From contig NZ_UYXQ01000014.1 in NCBI RefSeq assembly GCF_900624995.1, positions 29,337 to 93,336 on the forward strand: 64,000 nucleotides of DNA, read 5' to 3'. Below are positions 1 through 9,031 of the stretch, in pieces. Source of the stretch: Pseudomonas antarctica. Its GTDB lineage: Bacteria; Pseudomonadota; Gammaproteobacteria; Pseudomonadales; Pseudomonadaceae. The notes under the pieces are model-generated. The model had not been told where the DNA came from. It saw only the letters and a program-made list of their open reading frames with translations, and made no database searches. The position numbers and the translations under genes are program-made. Positions within the stretch are counted from its first letter, which is position 1. Each line of letters opens with the position of its first letter.

Positions 1-579
1 CGCGACCTGGCGGGCGAAGTGGCGGCGGGGCGCTTCCGTGAAGACTTGTTCTACCGACTTTCGGTGTTCCCGCTGGCCTGGCGCCCACTGCGCGAGCGCC
101 CGGCGGACATCATCCCGCTGGCCGAGCGCTTGTTGAACAACCACGTCAAAAAAATGAAGCACGCCCAGGCGCGGCTGTCGGCTGAAGCTCAGGCTTGCCT
201 GATCAGCTACCCATGGCCCGGCAACGTGCGGGAATTGGACAACGCTATCCAGCGCGCGCTGATTTTGCAGCAGGGTGGACTTATCCAGCCGCAAGACTTC
301 TGCCTGACCCTTGGCGGTAGCCTAAGCAGTGGCGCGGCACCGTTGCCCAGCCTGGCGCCGGCGCCGGTAGTGGTGGCCGAAGTCGAGCCCGGCGGCGCCT
401 TGGGCGACGACCTGCGTCGCCGCGAATTCCAGATGATCATCGACACCCTGCGCGCCGAGCGCGGCCGCCGCAAAGAGGCCGCCGAACGCTTAGGCATCAG
501 CCCGCGCACCTTGCGCTACAAATTGGCGCAGATGCGTGACGCGGGAATGGATGTGGAAGCCTACCTCTTCGCCACCTGA
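1..579 (+). CDS. fleR: Sigma-54-dependent response regulator FleR, C-terminal part
   Basis: The window opens inside this gene, so the receiver domain and Walker A part are missing. The visible 192 residues carry the end of the AAA+ sigma-54 activator domain, with the conserved FREDLFYRL segment near the start and a W-PGNVREL-N motif near residue 78. A variable linker follows, then a Fis-type helix-turn-helix (RKEAAERLGISPRTLRYKL). FleR is the response regulator of the FleS/FleR pair that drives RpoN-dependent transcription of middle flagellar genes. Its place directly before fliE is the usual Pseudomonas order, which separates it from other enhancer-binding proteins of this class. Confidence 0.93.
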   Translation, partial: RDLAGEVAAGRFREDLFYRLSVFPLAWRPLRERPADIIPLAERLLNNHVKKMKHAQARLSAEAQACLISYPWPGNVRELDNAIQRALILQQGGLIQPQDFCLTLGGSLSSGAAPLPSLAPAPVVVAEVEPGGALGDDLRRREFQMIIDTLRAERGRRKEAAERLGISPRTLRYKLAQMRDAGMDVEAYLFAT

Positions 580-633
580 TAAATGCATAGGCCGACAGGG
601 TTTGTCGCCTTTTCTTACGAATCGCCACGGAGC

Positions 634-649
634 TGGCACCCTTGTTGCT
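634..649 (+). promoter_or_regulatory. RpoN (sigma-54) promoter of fliE
   Basis: The sequence TGGCACCCTTGTTGCT matches the -24/-12 consensus TGGCAC-N5-TTGCW in every conserved position. It ends about 60 bases before the fliE start. RpoN control of fliEFGHIJ, with FleQ or FleR as activator, is established in Pseudomonas. Confidence 0.88.
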
Positions 650-710
650 ACCACCCCTAGTAACCGCTACGTAGTGTCAAAAAATTGCGGGTCGTCGGAG
701 AGAGAAGGTC

Positions 711-1040
711 ATGAGCCAGGGTATTGAGTTCAATCGGTTGATGTTGGATATGCGCTCCATGCAAATGGATGCCATGGCTCAACCGAAATCCGTCGCGCCA
801 GCGCCGGAATTGGGCCAAAGCAGTTTTGCCGACATGCTCGGTCAGGCAATTAACAAAGTCAGTGATACCCAGCAAGCCTCGAATCAGTTGGCCACGGCCT
901 TTGAGATTGGCAAAAGCGGCGTGGACCTTACCGATGTGATGGTGGCCTCGCAAAAGGCCAGCGTTTCCTTTCAGGCCTTAACCCAAGTGCGTAACAAGTT
1001 GGTTCAGGCTTATCAAGACATCATGCAGATGCCGGTTTAA
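711..1040 (+). CDS. fliE: Flagellar hook-basal body protein FliE
   Basis: This 109-residue protein has the usual FliE length. Its C-terminal half carries the family segment around [17 protein letters not shown] and ends in a helical stretch with [13 protein letters not shown]. FliE joins the MS ring to the proximal rod and is exported through the flagellar type III gate. The gene is first in fliEFGHIJ, behind a sigma-54 promoter. The start ATG has AGAGAAGG just upstream as ribosome binding site. The fliF start follows after 16 bases. Confidence 0.95.
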   Translation: MSQGIEFNRLMLDMRSMQMDAMAQPKSVAPAPELGQSSFADMLGQAINKVSDTQQASNQLATAFEIGKSGVDLTDVMVASQKASVSFQALTQVRNKLVQAYQDIMQMPV

Positions 1041-1056
1041 GGACGAGATTTAAGTC

Positions 1057-2832
1057 ATGGCAGAAGCAGTCGTGGACAACGTACCCGCCAAGGCAGACGG
1101 CAAGTCGCCGCTGTTTGGCCTGTCGTTCCTGGAAAACCTCTCCGAAATGACCATGTTGCGTCAGGTGGGCCTGATGGTCGGCCTGGCTGCCAGCGTGGCG
1201 ATTGGTTTTGCCGTGGTGCTGTGGTCGCAGCAACCTGATTACCGCCCGTTGTACGGCAGCCTGGCCGGGATGGATTCCAAGCAGATCATGGAAACCCTGG
1301 CCGCCGCCGACATCCCCTACACCGTGGAGCCCAACTCCGGCGCCCTGCTGGTCAAGGCTGACGACGTGGCGCGTGCGCGGATGAAGTTGGCAGCGGCTGG
1401 CGTAACGCCGTCCGATAGCAACATCGGTTTTGAAATCCTCGACAAGGACCAAGGCCTGGGCACCAGCCAGTTCATGGAAGCCACACGCTACCGTCGTGGC
1501 CTGGAAGGCGAACTGGCGCGTACCATCTCGAGCCTCAATAACGTCAAAGGCGCCCGGGTGCACCTGGCGATTCCTAAGAGCTCGGTGTTTGTACGCGATG
1601 AACGCAAGCCAAGCGCCTCGGTATTGGTCGAACTGTTTTCCGGTCGCTCGCTGGAGCCAGGCCAAGTATTGGCGATCATCAACTTGGTGGCCACCAGCGT
1701 TCCCGAATTGAGCAAGTCGCAAATCACCGTGGTCGACCAGAAGGGCAACCTGCTGTCCGACCTGGCGGAAAACTCTGCGCTGACCCAGGCCGGCAAACAG
1801 TTCGACTACAGCCGTCGTATGGAAAGCATGCTCACCCAGCGTGTGCACAACATTCTGCAACCGGTGTTGGGCAACGACCGCTACAAGGCTGAAGTGTCGG
1901 CCGACGTTGATTTCAGTGCGGTCGAGTCGACCTCCGAGCAATTCAACCCGGACCAGCCGGCGCTGCGCAGCGAGCAGTCCACCAGCGAACAACGCACTGC
2001 CAGCAACGGCCCGCAAGGTGTTCCAGGTGCGCTGAGCAACCAGCCGCCGGCCCCGGCCTCGGCACCGCAAACCACCGGTGGCGCCGCCGCAACCGCCGGT
2101 GCGATCCAGCCTGGCCAGCCTTTGTTGGACGCCAACGGTCAACAGATCATGGACCCGGCCACCGGCCAGCCGATGCTCGCGCCCTACCCGGCGGACAAGC
2201 GTAACCAGTCGACCAAGAACTTCGAACTCGACCGTTCCATCAGCCACACCAAGCAGCAACAGGGCAAAATCAATCGCCTGTCGGTGTCGGTGGTGGTCGA
2301 TGACCAGGTCAAGGTCAATGCTGCTGACGGTGCTGTGACCCGTGCGCCATGGAGCGCCGACGAATTGGCGCGCTTCACGCGCCTGGTGCAAGACGCCGTC
2401 GGTTTCGACGCCAGCCGTGGTGACAGCGTCAGCGTGATCAACATGCCGTTCTCCGCCGAGCGTGGCGAAGTGATCGCCGACCCGTCGTTCTACACGCAGC
2501 CGTGGTTCTGGGACATCGTCAAGCAAGTGCTGGGTGTGTTGTTCATCCTGGTGCTGGTGTTCGGCGTACTGCGCCCGGTGCTCAACAACATCACCGGCCA
2601 CGGCAAAAAACAGCTGGCGCTTGCAGGAAGCGACGTCGAGTTGGGTGGCATGGGCGGCCTGGACGGCGAGTTGGCCAACGACCGTGTCAGCCTCGGCGGC
2701 CCGCAAAGCATCCTGTTGCCAAGCCCGAGCGAAGGCTATGACGCTCAGTTGAACGCAATCAAGAGTCTGGTGGCAGAAGACCCGGGCCGTGTGGCCCAGG
2801 TCGTGAAAGAGTGGATTAACGCAGATGAATGA
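1057..2832 (+). CDS. fliF: Flagellar MS-ring protein FliF
   Basis: The 591-residue protein forms the MS ring in the cytoplasmic membrane, on which the rod, C ring and export gate assemble. One membrane segment lies near residues 30-50 and a second near 487-508. Between them are the ring-building domains (LARTISSLNNVKGARVHLAIP and the following YscJ/FliF-like region) and a low-complexity Pro/Ala/Gln stretch near residues 310-380, typical of the periplasmic loop. The cytoplasmic tail that binds FliG ends with VKEWIN. The stop overlaps the start of fliG by 8 bases, which suggests coupled translation. Confidence 0.96.
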   Translation: MAEAVVDNVPAKADGKSPLFGLSFLENLSEMTMLRQVGLMVGLAASVAIGFAVVLWSQQPDYRPLYGSLAGMDSKQIMETLAAADIPYTVEPNSGALLVKADDVARARMKLAAAGVTPSDSNIGFEILDKDQGLGTSQFMEATRYRRGLEGELARTISSLNNVKGARVHLAIPKSSVFVRDERKPSASVLVELFSGRSLEPGQVLAIINLVATSVPELSKSQITVVDQKGNLLSDLAENSALTQAGKQFDYSRRMESMLTQRVHNILQPVLGNDRYKAEVSADVDFSAVESTSEQFNPDQPALRSEQSTSEQRTASNGPQGVPGALSNQPPAPASAPQTTGGAAATAGAIQPGQPLLDANGQQIMDPATGQPMLAPYPADKRNQSTKNFELDRSISHTKQQQGKINRLSVSVVVDDQVKVNAADGAVTRAPWSADELARFTRLVQDAVGFDASRGDSVSVINMPFSAERGEVIADPSFYTQPWFWDIVKQVLGVLFILVLVFGVLRPVLNNITGHGKKQLALAGSDVELGGMGGLDGELANDRVSLGGPQSILLPSPSEGYDAQLNAIKSLVAEDPGRVAQVVKEWINADE

Positions 2833-3841
2833 TCGAGCCGCTGTTGCCAAGCTCACCAAAGTCGACAAAGCCGCCGTGTTGCTGCTGTCTTTGGGTGAGA
2901 CCGACGCCGCACAAGTGCTGCGCCACATGGGCCCCAAAGAGGTTCAGCGTGTAGGCGTGGCCATGGCGCAAATGCGCAATGTGCACCGTGAGCAAGTCGA
3001 GCAGGTGATGAGCGAGTTCGTCGAGATCGTCGGCGACCAGACCAGCCTGGGCGTCGGTTCCGACAGCTACATCCGCAAGATGCTCACCTCGGCCTTGGGC
3101 GAAGATAAGGCCAACGGCCTGATCGACCGCATCTTGCTGGGCGGCAACACCAGCGGCCTCGACAGCCTGAAATGGATGGAGCCGCGCGCCGTTGCCGACG
3201 TGATTCGCTACGAGCACCCGCAGATCCAGGCCATCGTCGTTGCTTATCTGGACCCGGACCAGGCCGGTGAAGTGCTTGGCCATTTCGACCATAAAGTGCG
3301 CCTGGACATTATCCTGCGCGTGTCTTCGCTGAACACCGTGCAGCCGGCAGCCCTGAAAGAGCTCAACACGATTCTCGAGAAGCAGTTCTCGGGTAATTCG
3401 AATGCCTCGCGCACCACCTTGGGCGGTATCAAGCGCGCGGCCGACATCATGAACTTCCTCGACAGCTCGGTCGAAGGCCAGTTGATGGACTCGATCCGCG
3501 AGATCGACGACACCCTGTCCGGCCAGATCGAAGACCTCATGTTCGTGTTCAACAACCTCTCCGATGTCGACGACCGTGGCATCCAGGCGTTGCTGCGTGA
3601 AGTGTCGTCTGATGTGCTGGTACTGGCCCTCAAAGGTTCGGACGAAGGCGTTCAAGAGAAGATCTTCAAGAACATGTCCAAGCGCGCCTCTGAACTGTTG
3701 CGCGACGACCTGGAAGCCAAAGGCCCGGTGCGCGTCAGCGACGTGGAAACCGCCCAGAAGGAAATCCTCACCATTGCCCGCCGTATGGCCGAAGCCGGAG
3801 AAATCGTTCTCGGCGGGAAGGGCGGCGAAGAAATGATTTAA
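2825..3841 (+). CDS. fliG: Flagellar motor switch protein FliG
   Basis: The 338-residue protein is the C-ring subunit that touches FliF, FliM and the stator. The EHPQ motif of the middle domain is at about residues 129-132. The charged C-terminal torque helix region (LMFVFNNLSDVDDRGIQALL and the following ALKGSD) is intact. The start overlaps the end of fliF, and fliH begins 10 bases after the stop. Length and motifs are normal for the family. Confidence 0.96.
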   Translation: MNDRAAVAKLTKVDKAAVLLLSLGETDAAQVLRHMGPKEVQRVGVAMAQMRNVHREQVEQVMSEFVEIVGDQTSLGVGSDSYIRKMLTSALGEDKANGLIDRILLGGNTSGLDSLKWMEPRAVADVIRYEHPQIQAIVVAYLDPDQAGEVLGHFDHKVRLDIILRVSSLNTVQPAALKELNTILEKQFSGNSNASRTTLGGIKRAADIMNFLDSSVEGQLMDSIREIDDTLSGQIEDLMFVFNNLSDVDDRGIQALLREVSSDVLVLALKGSDEGVQEKIFKNMSKRASELLRDDLEAKGPVRVSDVETAQKEILTIARRMAEAGEIVLGGKGGEEMI

Positions 3842-3851
3842 GGCGCTTCCC

Positions 3852-4616
3852 ATGTCGAACAAAGATGAGACGCCCAGCGATCTGATTCGCGCACGGGATG
3901 TCGGCGGGTTCGACATCTGGTCGTTGCCCAGCTTCGACCCGCATGTGCCGGAGCCCGAGCCCGAACCGGTTGAAGAAACACCGGCGCAAATGGAAGAAGT
4001 GCCGCTGGAGGAAGTCCAGCCACTGACCCTCGAAGAATTGGAAGCGATCCGCCAGGAGGCCTACAACGAGGGCTTCGCCGCGGGTGAAAAAGACGGTTTT
4101 CGCAGCACCACCCTGAAAGTTCGCCAAGAGGCCGAGGAGGCGCTGAGCGTCAAGCTGGCCAGCCTTGAACGCTTGATGGGCAGCCTGTTTGACCCGATTG
4201 CCGAGCAGGATGCGCAGTTGGAAAAATCCATGATCGGCCTGGTCGAGCATATCGCCCGCCAGGTGATCCAGCGCGAACTGGTGCTAGACTCCAGCCATAT
4301 CGAAAGCGTGATGCGCGAAGCCCTCAAGCTGTTGCCTTTGGGCGTTGGCAATGTGCGGCTGTACATCAACCCGCAGGATTTCGAACAGATCAAAGCCCTG
4401 CGCGAGCGCCACGAAGAAACCTGGCGCATCGGCGAAGACGCGGCGCTGCTGCCCGGTGGTTGCCGCGTTGAAACCGAACACAGCCGTATTGATGCCACCG
4501 TAGAAACCCGGATCAGCCAAATCATGGCCAAGCTCTTCGACCAGTTGCATGAACAAGTCCTGCACCCGGCCGAACCTGACCTGAGCGTGGACCTGGACGC
4601 CGCCGATGCGCCTTGA
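3852..4616 (+). CDS. fliH: Flagellar assembly protein FliH
   Basis: This 254-residue protein has an acidic, Pro/Glu-rich N-terminus (residues 35-60), then the glycine-containing helix with [15 protein letters not shown], and a C-terminal domain of the FliH/HrpE type. FliH dimers bind the ATPase FliI, hold it at the export gate and limit its activity. The last 11 bases overlap the start of fliI, so the two are probably translationally coupled, as suits partners in one complex. Confidence 0.93.
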   Translation: MSNKDETPSDLIRARDVGGFDIWSLPSFDPHVPEPEPEPVEETPAQMEEVPLEEVQPLTLEELEAIRQEAYNEGFAAGEKDGFRSTTLKVRQEAEEALSVKLASLERLMGSLFDPIAEQDAQLEKSMIGLVEHIARQVIQRELVLDSSHIESVMREALKLLPLGVGNVRLYINPQDFEQIKALRERHEETWRIGEDAALLPGGCRVETEHSRIDATVETRISQIMAKLFDQLHEQVLHPAEPDLSVDLDAADAP

Positions 4617-5964
4617 CCGTACCAGCTTCGCCAAGCGCCTGAGCGGCTACGCTGAGGCCACCGAGTTGCCTGGCCAGCCCGTTCTCGAAGGGCGCCTGCT
4701 GCGCATGGTCGGCCTGACCCTCGAAGCCGAAGGCCTGCGCGCCGCCATGGGCAGCCGCTGCCTGGTGATCAATGACGACAGCTACCACCCGGTGCAGGTC
4801 GAAGCCGAAGTGATGGGCTTTTCTGGCAGCAAGATTTTCCTGATGCCGGTCGGCAGCCTGGCGGGCATTGCTCCCGGCGCCCGCGTGGTGCCGCTGGCCG
4901 ATACTGGCCGCCTGCCGATGGGCATGAGCATGCTCGGTCGTGTGCTGGACGGTGCCGGTCGCGCGCTGGACGGCAAAGGCGGCATGAAGGCCGAAGACTG
5001 GGTGCCAATGGACGGCCCGACCATCAACCCGCTCAACCGCAACCCAATCAGCGTGCCGCTGGACGTGGGTATTCGCAGCATCAACGGTTTATTGACGGTC
5101 GGTCGCGGCCAGCGTCTGGGCTTGTTTGCCGGTACCGGCGTGGGTAAGTCGGTGCTGCTCGGCATGATGACGCGCTTTACCGAGGCCGACATCATTGTGG
5201 TTGGGCTGATCGGCGAGCGGGGCCGTGAAGTCAAGGAATTTATCGAGCACAGCCTCGGTGAAGAAGGTCTCAAGCGCTCGGTGGTGGTTGCGTCCCCGGC
5301 GGACGATGCGCCGCTGATGCGTTTGCGCGCTGCCATGTACTGCACGCGCATTGCCGAATATTTTCGCGACAAGGGCAAGAATGTCCTGTTGCTGATGGAC
5401 TCCCTCACGCGTTTCGCCCAGGCCCAGCGGGAAATCGCCCTGGCCATTGGTGAACCGCCCGCCACCAAAGGCTATCCGCCGTCGGTATTCGCCAAGCTGC
5501 CTAAGTTGGTGGAGCGTGCCGGTAATGCTGAAGCCGGCGGCGGTTCGATCACCGCGTTTTACACGGTGTTGTCCGAAGGCGATGACCAGCAAGACCCGAT
5601 TGCCGACTCGGCGCGGGGTGTGCTCGACGGCCACATCGTGCTGTCGCGGCGCCTGGCGGAAGAAGGGCACTACCCGGCCATCGACATCGAAGCGTCGATC
5701 AGCCGGGTGATGCCGGCGGTGGTCACTCCCGAGCACATGGCCCGCGCGCAGCATTTCAAGCAACTGTGGTCGCGCTATCAGCAGAGCCGCGACCTGATCA
5801 GTGTCGGCGCCTACGTGGCCGGTGGTGATCGCGAAACCGACCTGGCGATTGCCCTGCAGCCGCAACTGGTGACCTACCTGCGCCAAGGCCTCAACGACAA
5901 GATCAGCATGGGCGAAAGCGAAGCGCACCTGGGCTCGATCTTCGCGCCAGCGCCAGGCGGATAA
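4606..5964 (+). CDS. fliI: Flagellar export ATPase FliI
   Basis: The 452-residue protein is the F1-beta-like ATPase of the flagellar type III export apparatus. The Walker A loop GTGVGKS is at residues 176-182. The Walker B region [17 protein letters not shown] and the family segment [14 protein letters not shown] follow. The N-terminal domain that binds FliH is complete. The start lies inside the end of fliH, and fliJ begins three bases after the stop. Confidence 0.96.
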   Translation: MRLDRTSFAKRLSGYAEATELPGQPVLEGRLLRMVGLTLEAEGLRAAMGSRCLVINDDSYHPVQVEAEVMGFSGSKIFLMPVGSLAGIAPGARVVPLADTGRLPMGMSMLGRVLDGAGRALDGKGGMKAEDWVPMDGPTINPLNRNPISVPLDVGIRSINGLLTVGRGQRLGLFAGTGVGKSVLLGMMTRFTEADIIVVGLIGERGREVKEFIEHSLGEEGLKRSVVVASPADDAPLMRLRAAMYCTRIAEYFRDKGKNVLLLMDSLTRFAQAQREIALAIGEPPATKGYPPSVFAKLPKLVERAGNAEAGGGSITAFYTVLSEGDDQQDPIADSARGVLDGHIVLSRRLAEEGHYPAIDIEASISRVMPAVVTPEHMARAQHFKQLWSRYQQSRDLISVGAYVAGGDRETDLAIALQPQLVTYLRQGLNDKISMGESEAHLGSIFAPAPGG

Positions 5965-5967
5965 GCC

Positions 5968-6417
5968 ATGGCCAGCACGCGTTCTTCACGCCTGGCGCCA
6001 GTGGTGGACATGGCCGAAAAGGCCGAGAAAACGGCGGTCCAGCGCCTGGGTTATTTCCAGGGCCAGGTGCGTCTGGCGGAAAGTAAGCTCGGCGACCTGG
6101 AGCGCTTTCGTGGCGAATACCAACAGCAATGGATCGAGCGCGGTAGCAAGGGCGTGTCCGGCCAATGGCTGATGGGCTACCAGGGCTTTCTCAACCAGCT
6201 TGAGACGGCCGTTGGCCAGCAGCGCCAGAGCTTGGCCTGGCACCAGAACAACCTCGATAAGGCGCGTGAAAGCTGGCAAGCAGCGTTTGCCCGAGTCGAA
6301 GGCTTGCGCAAGCTGGTGCAGCGCTATATCGACGAAGCGCGGGCGCTTGAAGATAAGCGTGAGCAAAAGCTGCTCGACGAATTATCACAGCGCCTTCCAC
6401 GCCAATCACAGTACTAA
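5968..6417 (+). CDS. fliJ: Flagellar export chaperone FliJ
   Basis: This 149-residue protein is almost entirely helical and rich in Gln, Arg and Glu, as expected for the FliJ coiled coil that sits in the FliI hexamer and escorts export substrates. Sequence similarity in this family is low. The call rests on size, the heptad-like pattern and its position directly after fliI. It is the last gene of the fliE-J group. Confidence 0.9.
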   Translation: MASTRSSRLAPVVDMAEKAEKTAVQRLGYFQGQVRLAESKLGDLERFRGEYQQQWIERGSKGVSGQWLMGYQGFLNQLETAVGQQRQSLAWHQNNLDKARESWQAAFARVEGLRKLVQRYIDEARALEDKREQKLLDELSQRLPRQSQY

Positions 6418-6460
6418 GTGTCATTTGGTCCTCTGTGTTGCTCATCGCCGGTTCACCTGC

Positions 6461-6486
6461 TAAACCTTGTTGCATATTGCCAATGA
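6461..6486 (+). promoter_or_regulatory. Possible FliA (sigma-28) promoter before the STAS gene
   Basis: TAAA, 14 bases, then GCCAATGA resembles the flagellar sigma-28 consensus TAAA-N15-GCCGATAA with two mismatches and a spacer one base short. It ends 15 bases before the start of the STAS-domain gene. The reading is tentative because neither the spacer nor the -10 is perfect. Confidence 0.35.
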
Positions 6487-6501
6487 CAAGGAAGCAGTCG
6501 C

Positions 6502-6807
6502 ATGTCAGTTGAGTCAGAAGTATCCCTGGATGGGACGAAGTTGATGATCACGGTCAAGGGCCGATTCGATTTCGGTAGCCACCAGGCCTTTCGTGATGCC
6601 TACGAGCGGTTCTACAAGGTGCCCGAGCTCTACGTGGTGGACTTGAAAGACACTACCTACATGGACAGCTCCGCCCTGGGCATGCTCCTGTTGTTGCGCG
6701 ACCATGCCGGTGGCGATAATGCCGAGGTGCAGGTGATCAACAGTAATCCCGACGTGCGCAAGATCCTCGCCATCTCCAACTTCGACAAACTGTTCGACAT
6801 CAGTTGA
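6502..6807 (+). CDS. hsbA: STAS-domain anti-sigma-factor antagonist, HsbA type
   Basis: The 101-residue protein is a single STAS domain of the SpoIIAA type. The motif DSSALG, which carries the phosphorylated serine of this family, is at residues 55-60. In P. aeruginosa HsbA, this serine is set by HsbR, and the unphosphorylated and phosphorylated forms choose between the anti-sigma factor FlgM and a diguanylate cyclase. The stop overlaps the TTG start of the next gene. The same STAS / SpoIIE-regulator / Hpt trio follows here in order, which supports the name. The position between fliJ and fliK is as in other fluorescent pseudomonads. Confidence 0.82.
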   Translation: MSVESEVSLDGTKLMITVKGRFDFGSHQAFRDAYERFYKVPELYVVDLKDTTYMDSSALGMLLLLRDHAGGDNAEVQVINSNPDVRKILAISNFDKLFDIS

Positions 6808-8522
6808 GCAACCTGGCCCCCGTCCTTGAACCGCTGACGATCCTGATTGCCGAAGACAGCGCCGCCGATTTGCTGTTGCTGTCGACCATCATTCGGCGCC
6901 AGGGCCATCAGGTGCTCACCGCCACCCATGGCGCGCAGGCCGTCGAGGTGTTCACCCGCGAGCGCCCGCAACTGGTGTTGATGGACGCGCTGATGCCGGT
7001 GATGGACGGCTTTGAAGCCGCGCGGCGCATCAAGCAGCTTGCCGGGGAAGCGCTGGTGCCGATCATCTTCCTCACCTCCTTGCGCGAGAGCGAAGCCCTG
7101 GCCCAATGCCTGGATGCCGGCGGCGATGACTTCCTGCCCAAGCCCTACAACCCACTGATCCTGGCGGCGAAAATCAACGCCATGGACCGCCTGCGTCGTC
7201 TGCAGGCCACGGTGTTGCAGCAGCGCGACCTGATCGCCAAGCACCACAATTACCTGTTGCATGAGCAGCGCGCGGCCAAGGCGGTGTTCGACAAGGTGGC
7301 GCATTCGGGGTGCATCAATGCGGCGCCAAATATTCGTTACCTGCAATCGCCCTATGCGCTGTTCAACGGCGACCTGCTGTTGGCGGCGTACACGCCCTCC
7401 GGTGACATGCACGTGCTGCTCGGCGATTTCACCGGCCATGGTTTGCCGGCGGCCGTGGGAGCCATGCCGCTGGCAGAGGTGTTTTACGGCATGACGGCGA
7501 AGGGCTACGGCCTGGCGCAGACCCTGCGCGAGATGAACGCCAAGCTCAAACGTATCCTGCCGGTGGACATGTTCTGCTGCGCCACCCTGATGTGCCTGAG
7601 TGCCGAGCGGCGGGTGGTGGAGGTGTGGAACGGCGGCATGCCCGAAGGTTATGTGCATGAAGTCGCCACGGGCAAGCGTACGCCGTTAGTGTCGCGGCAC
7701 TTGCCGTTAGGCGTGCTCTCGGCCGAGAGGTTTAATGACAGCACCGAAGTCTGGCCCATGGCCTTGGGCGACCGTGTGTTTTTGCTCTCCGATGGCGTGC
7801 TGGACACCGCCGACGTCAATGACCAGCTGTTCGGCGCCGAGCGCTTGCAGCAGGTGTTTGCGGCCAATCGCGAACCTGATCGGCTGTTCGAAGACATCGA
7901 GCAGGCCCTGGCGGCGTTTCGTGGCCAGGCGCGGGATGACGTCAGCATGGTCGAGATCACCTTGCAGGCCGGCGAGCCGTTGCGTGCGGCCGAGCCGATG
8001 TATGCCGACAGCGGGCAGTCATGCCCGCTGGATTGGTCGGTGGGTTTTGAGTTTCGTGCGCAGACGCTTAAAAGCTACAACCCGTTGCCGTATTTGCTGC
8101 AATTGCTGCTGGAGATCCATGGCCTGCGCAAGCAGAGCGGGGCGCTTTACAGTGTGATGGCTGAGTTGTATTCCAACGCGCTGGAGCATGGGGTGTTGGG
8201 CTTGGATTCGGGGCTCAAGCTTGATGCGCGGGGGTTCGCCGAGTATTACCATCAGCGCAATGAGCGCCTTGCGCAATTGAGCAGTGGTTATGTGCGTGTG
8301 CACGTGCAGGTGGTGCCGACGCCCACGGGCGGCAAAATGACGCTACGCATCGACGACAGCGGTCCTGGATTTGACGTGGAGCAGGTGCTGGCGCGCCCGC
8401 TGGACGTCAACCGTCTGTCTGGCCGCGGTTTGAGTCTGGTCCGGCAGTTGAGCAGCGATGTGCGCTGGTTGGATGGCGGGCGCAGTGTGTGCGTGGAGTT
8501 TTACTGGGAGGCTCTGGCATAA
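6804..8522 (+). CDS. hsbR: Response regulator with SpoIIE-type phosphatase and kinase domains, HsbR type
   Basis: The 572-residue protein has three domains. The receiver has the phospho-acceptor Asp61 in LVLMDALMPVMDG. A PP2C/SpoIIE phosphatase domain lies at about residues 190-395, with LLGDFTGHGLPAAVGAM and DRVFLLSDGVLD. A GHKL ATPase domain lies at about residues 440-570, with ELYSNALEHGVLGL and DDSGPGF. This makes it a two-way switch that can phosphorylate or dephosphorylate the STAS partner encoded just upstream, depending on its own phosphorylation by HptB. I chose the TTG at 6804, which overlaps the previous stop (TTGA). No better start is seen before the receiver domain. Confidence 0.85.
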   Translation: MSNLAPVLEPLTILIAEDSAADLLLLSTIIRRQGHQVLTATHGAQAVEVFTRERPQLVLMDALMPVMDGFEAARRIKQLAGEALVPIIFLTSLRESEALAQCLDAGGDDFLPKPYNPLILAAKINAMDRLRRLQATVLQQRDLIAKHHNYLLHEQRAAKAVFDKVAHSGCINAAPNIRYLQSPYALFNGDLLLAAYTPSGDMHVLLGDFTGHGLPAAVGAMPLAEVFYGMTAKGYGLAQTLREMNAKLKRILPVDMFCCATLMCLSAERRVVEVWNGGMPEGYVHEVATGKRTPLVSRHLPLGVLSAERFNDSTEVWPMALGDRVFLLSDGVLDTADVNDQLFGAERLQQVFAANREPDRLFEDIEQALAAFRGQARDDVSMVEITLQAGEPLRAAEPMYADSGQSCPLDWSVGFEFRAQTLKSYNPLPYLLQLLLEIHGLRKQSGALYSVMAELYSNALEHGVLGLDSGLKLDARGFAEYYHQRNERLAQLSSGYVRVHVQVVPTPTGGKMTLRIDDSGPGFDVEQVLARPLDVNRLSGRGLSLVRQLSSDVRWLDGGRSVCVEFYWEALA

Positions 8523-8552
8523 TCCGCCGATTCTTGATCAAGGAGCGAGCAA

Positions 8553-8897
8553 GTGGCTGAGATTCATTTGGACCCTGACGTGTTGTCGGGTTTGCAGGAG
8601 GTTATGGAGAGCGAGTATCCCAAGCTGCTCGATACCTTCCTCGACGATTCGCAGAAGCGTGTCGAGGCGTTGCGCAAATCGCGCGATGATGCCAAGGCGC
8701 TTGGGCGTATAGCGCATAGCTTCAAGGGCAGCAGTGGGAACCTCGGGGCGGTTCGGTTGGCGCAGTTGTGTCAGCGGTTGGAGGTGGAGTCTGTTGGGTC
8801 GACGGCGGACTTGGGCGCCCTGGTTGATCAGATTGATCATGAGTTTGCGTTGGTTCGGCCGATGTATGAGTCGGAACGGGAGCGGTTTCAGCTTTAG
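8553..8897 (+). CDS. hptB: Histidine phosphotransfer protein, HptB type
   Basis: The 114-residue protein is a single Hpt domain with the phospho-accepting His55 in the motif RIAHSFKGSSGNLGA. In P. aeruginosa, HptB receives phosphate from several hybrid kinases (RetS, PA1611 and others) and passes it to HsbR. The start is GTG at 8553 with AAGGAG eight bases before it. A frame overlap with hsbR is absent (30-base gap), but co-transcription is likely. The trio is bracketed by fliJ and fliK. Confidence 0.83.
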   Translation: MAEIHLDPDVLSGLQEVMESEYPKLLDTFLDDSQKRVEALRKSRDDAKALGRIAHSFKGSSGNLGAVRLAQLCQRLEVESVGSTADLGALVDQIDHEFALVRPMYESERERFQL

Positions 8898-8903
8898 GTA
8901 TGG

Positions 8904-8946
8904 TGAGTACATATCCGTTGCTGCCGTCACCCAATCAACGGATATA
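8904..8946. repeat. Short hairpin made of the ends of a larger repeat
   Basis: The arms ATATCCGTTG (8911-8920) and CAACGGATAT (8936-8945) form a perfect 10-bp stem around a 15-base loop. The left part, starting GAGTACATATCCGTTGCTGC, is the same as the outer end of the long inverted repeat found between fliK and fliL. It may be a minimal or internally deleted copy of that repeat, and may also end transcription after hptB, although no T-run follows. Confidence 0.6.
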
Positions 8947-9031
8947 CACGCGAAACCAGAAACCTGGCCCAACTCTTGCTTTACCTCCATGACTGCATCC
9001 CCGATCCCCTATGCAGTGGAGACCTTTACCT

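Noticed and set aside
1021..2937. 638-codon minus-strand frame opposite fliF
   Set aside because: It is a shadow: the plus strand is FliF with membrane segments and an exact fit to its neighbours.
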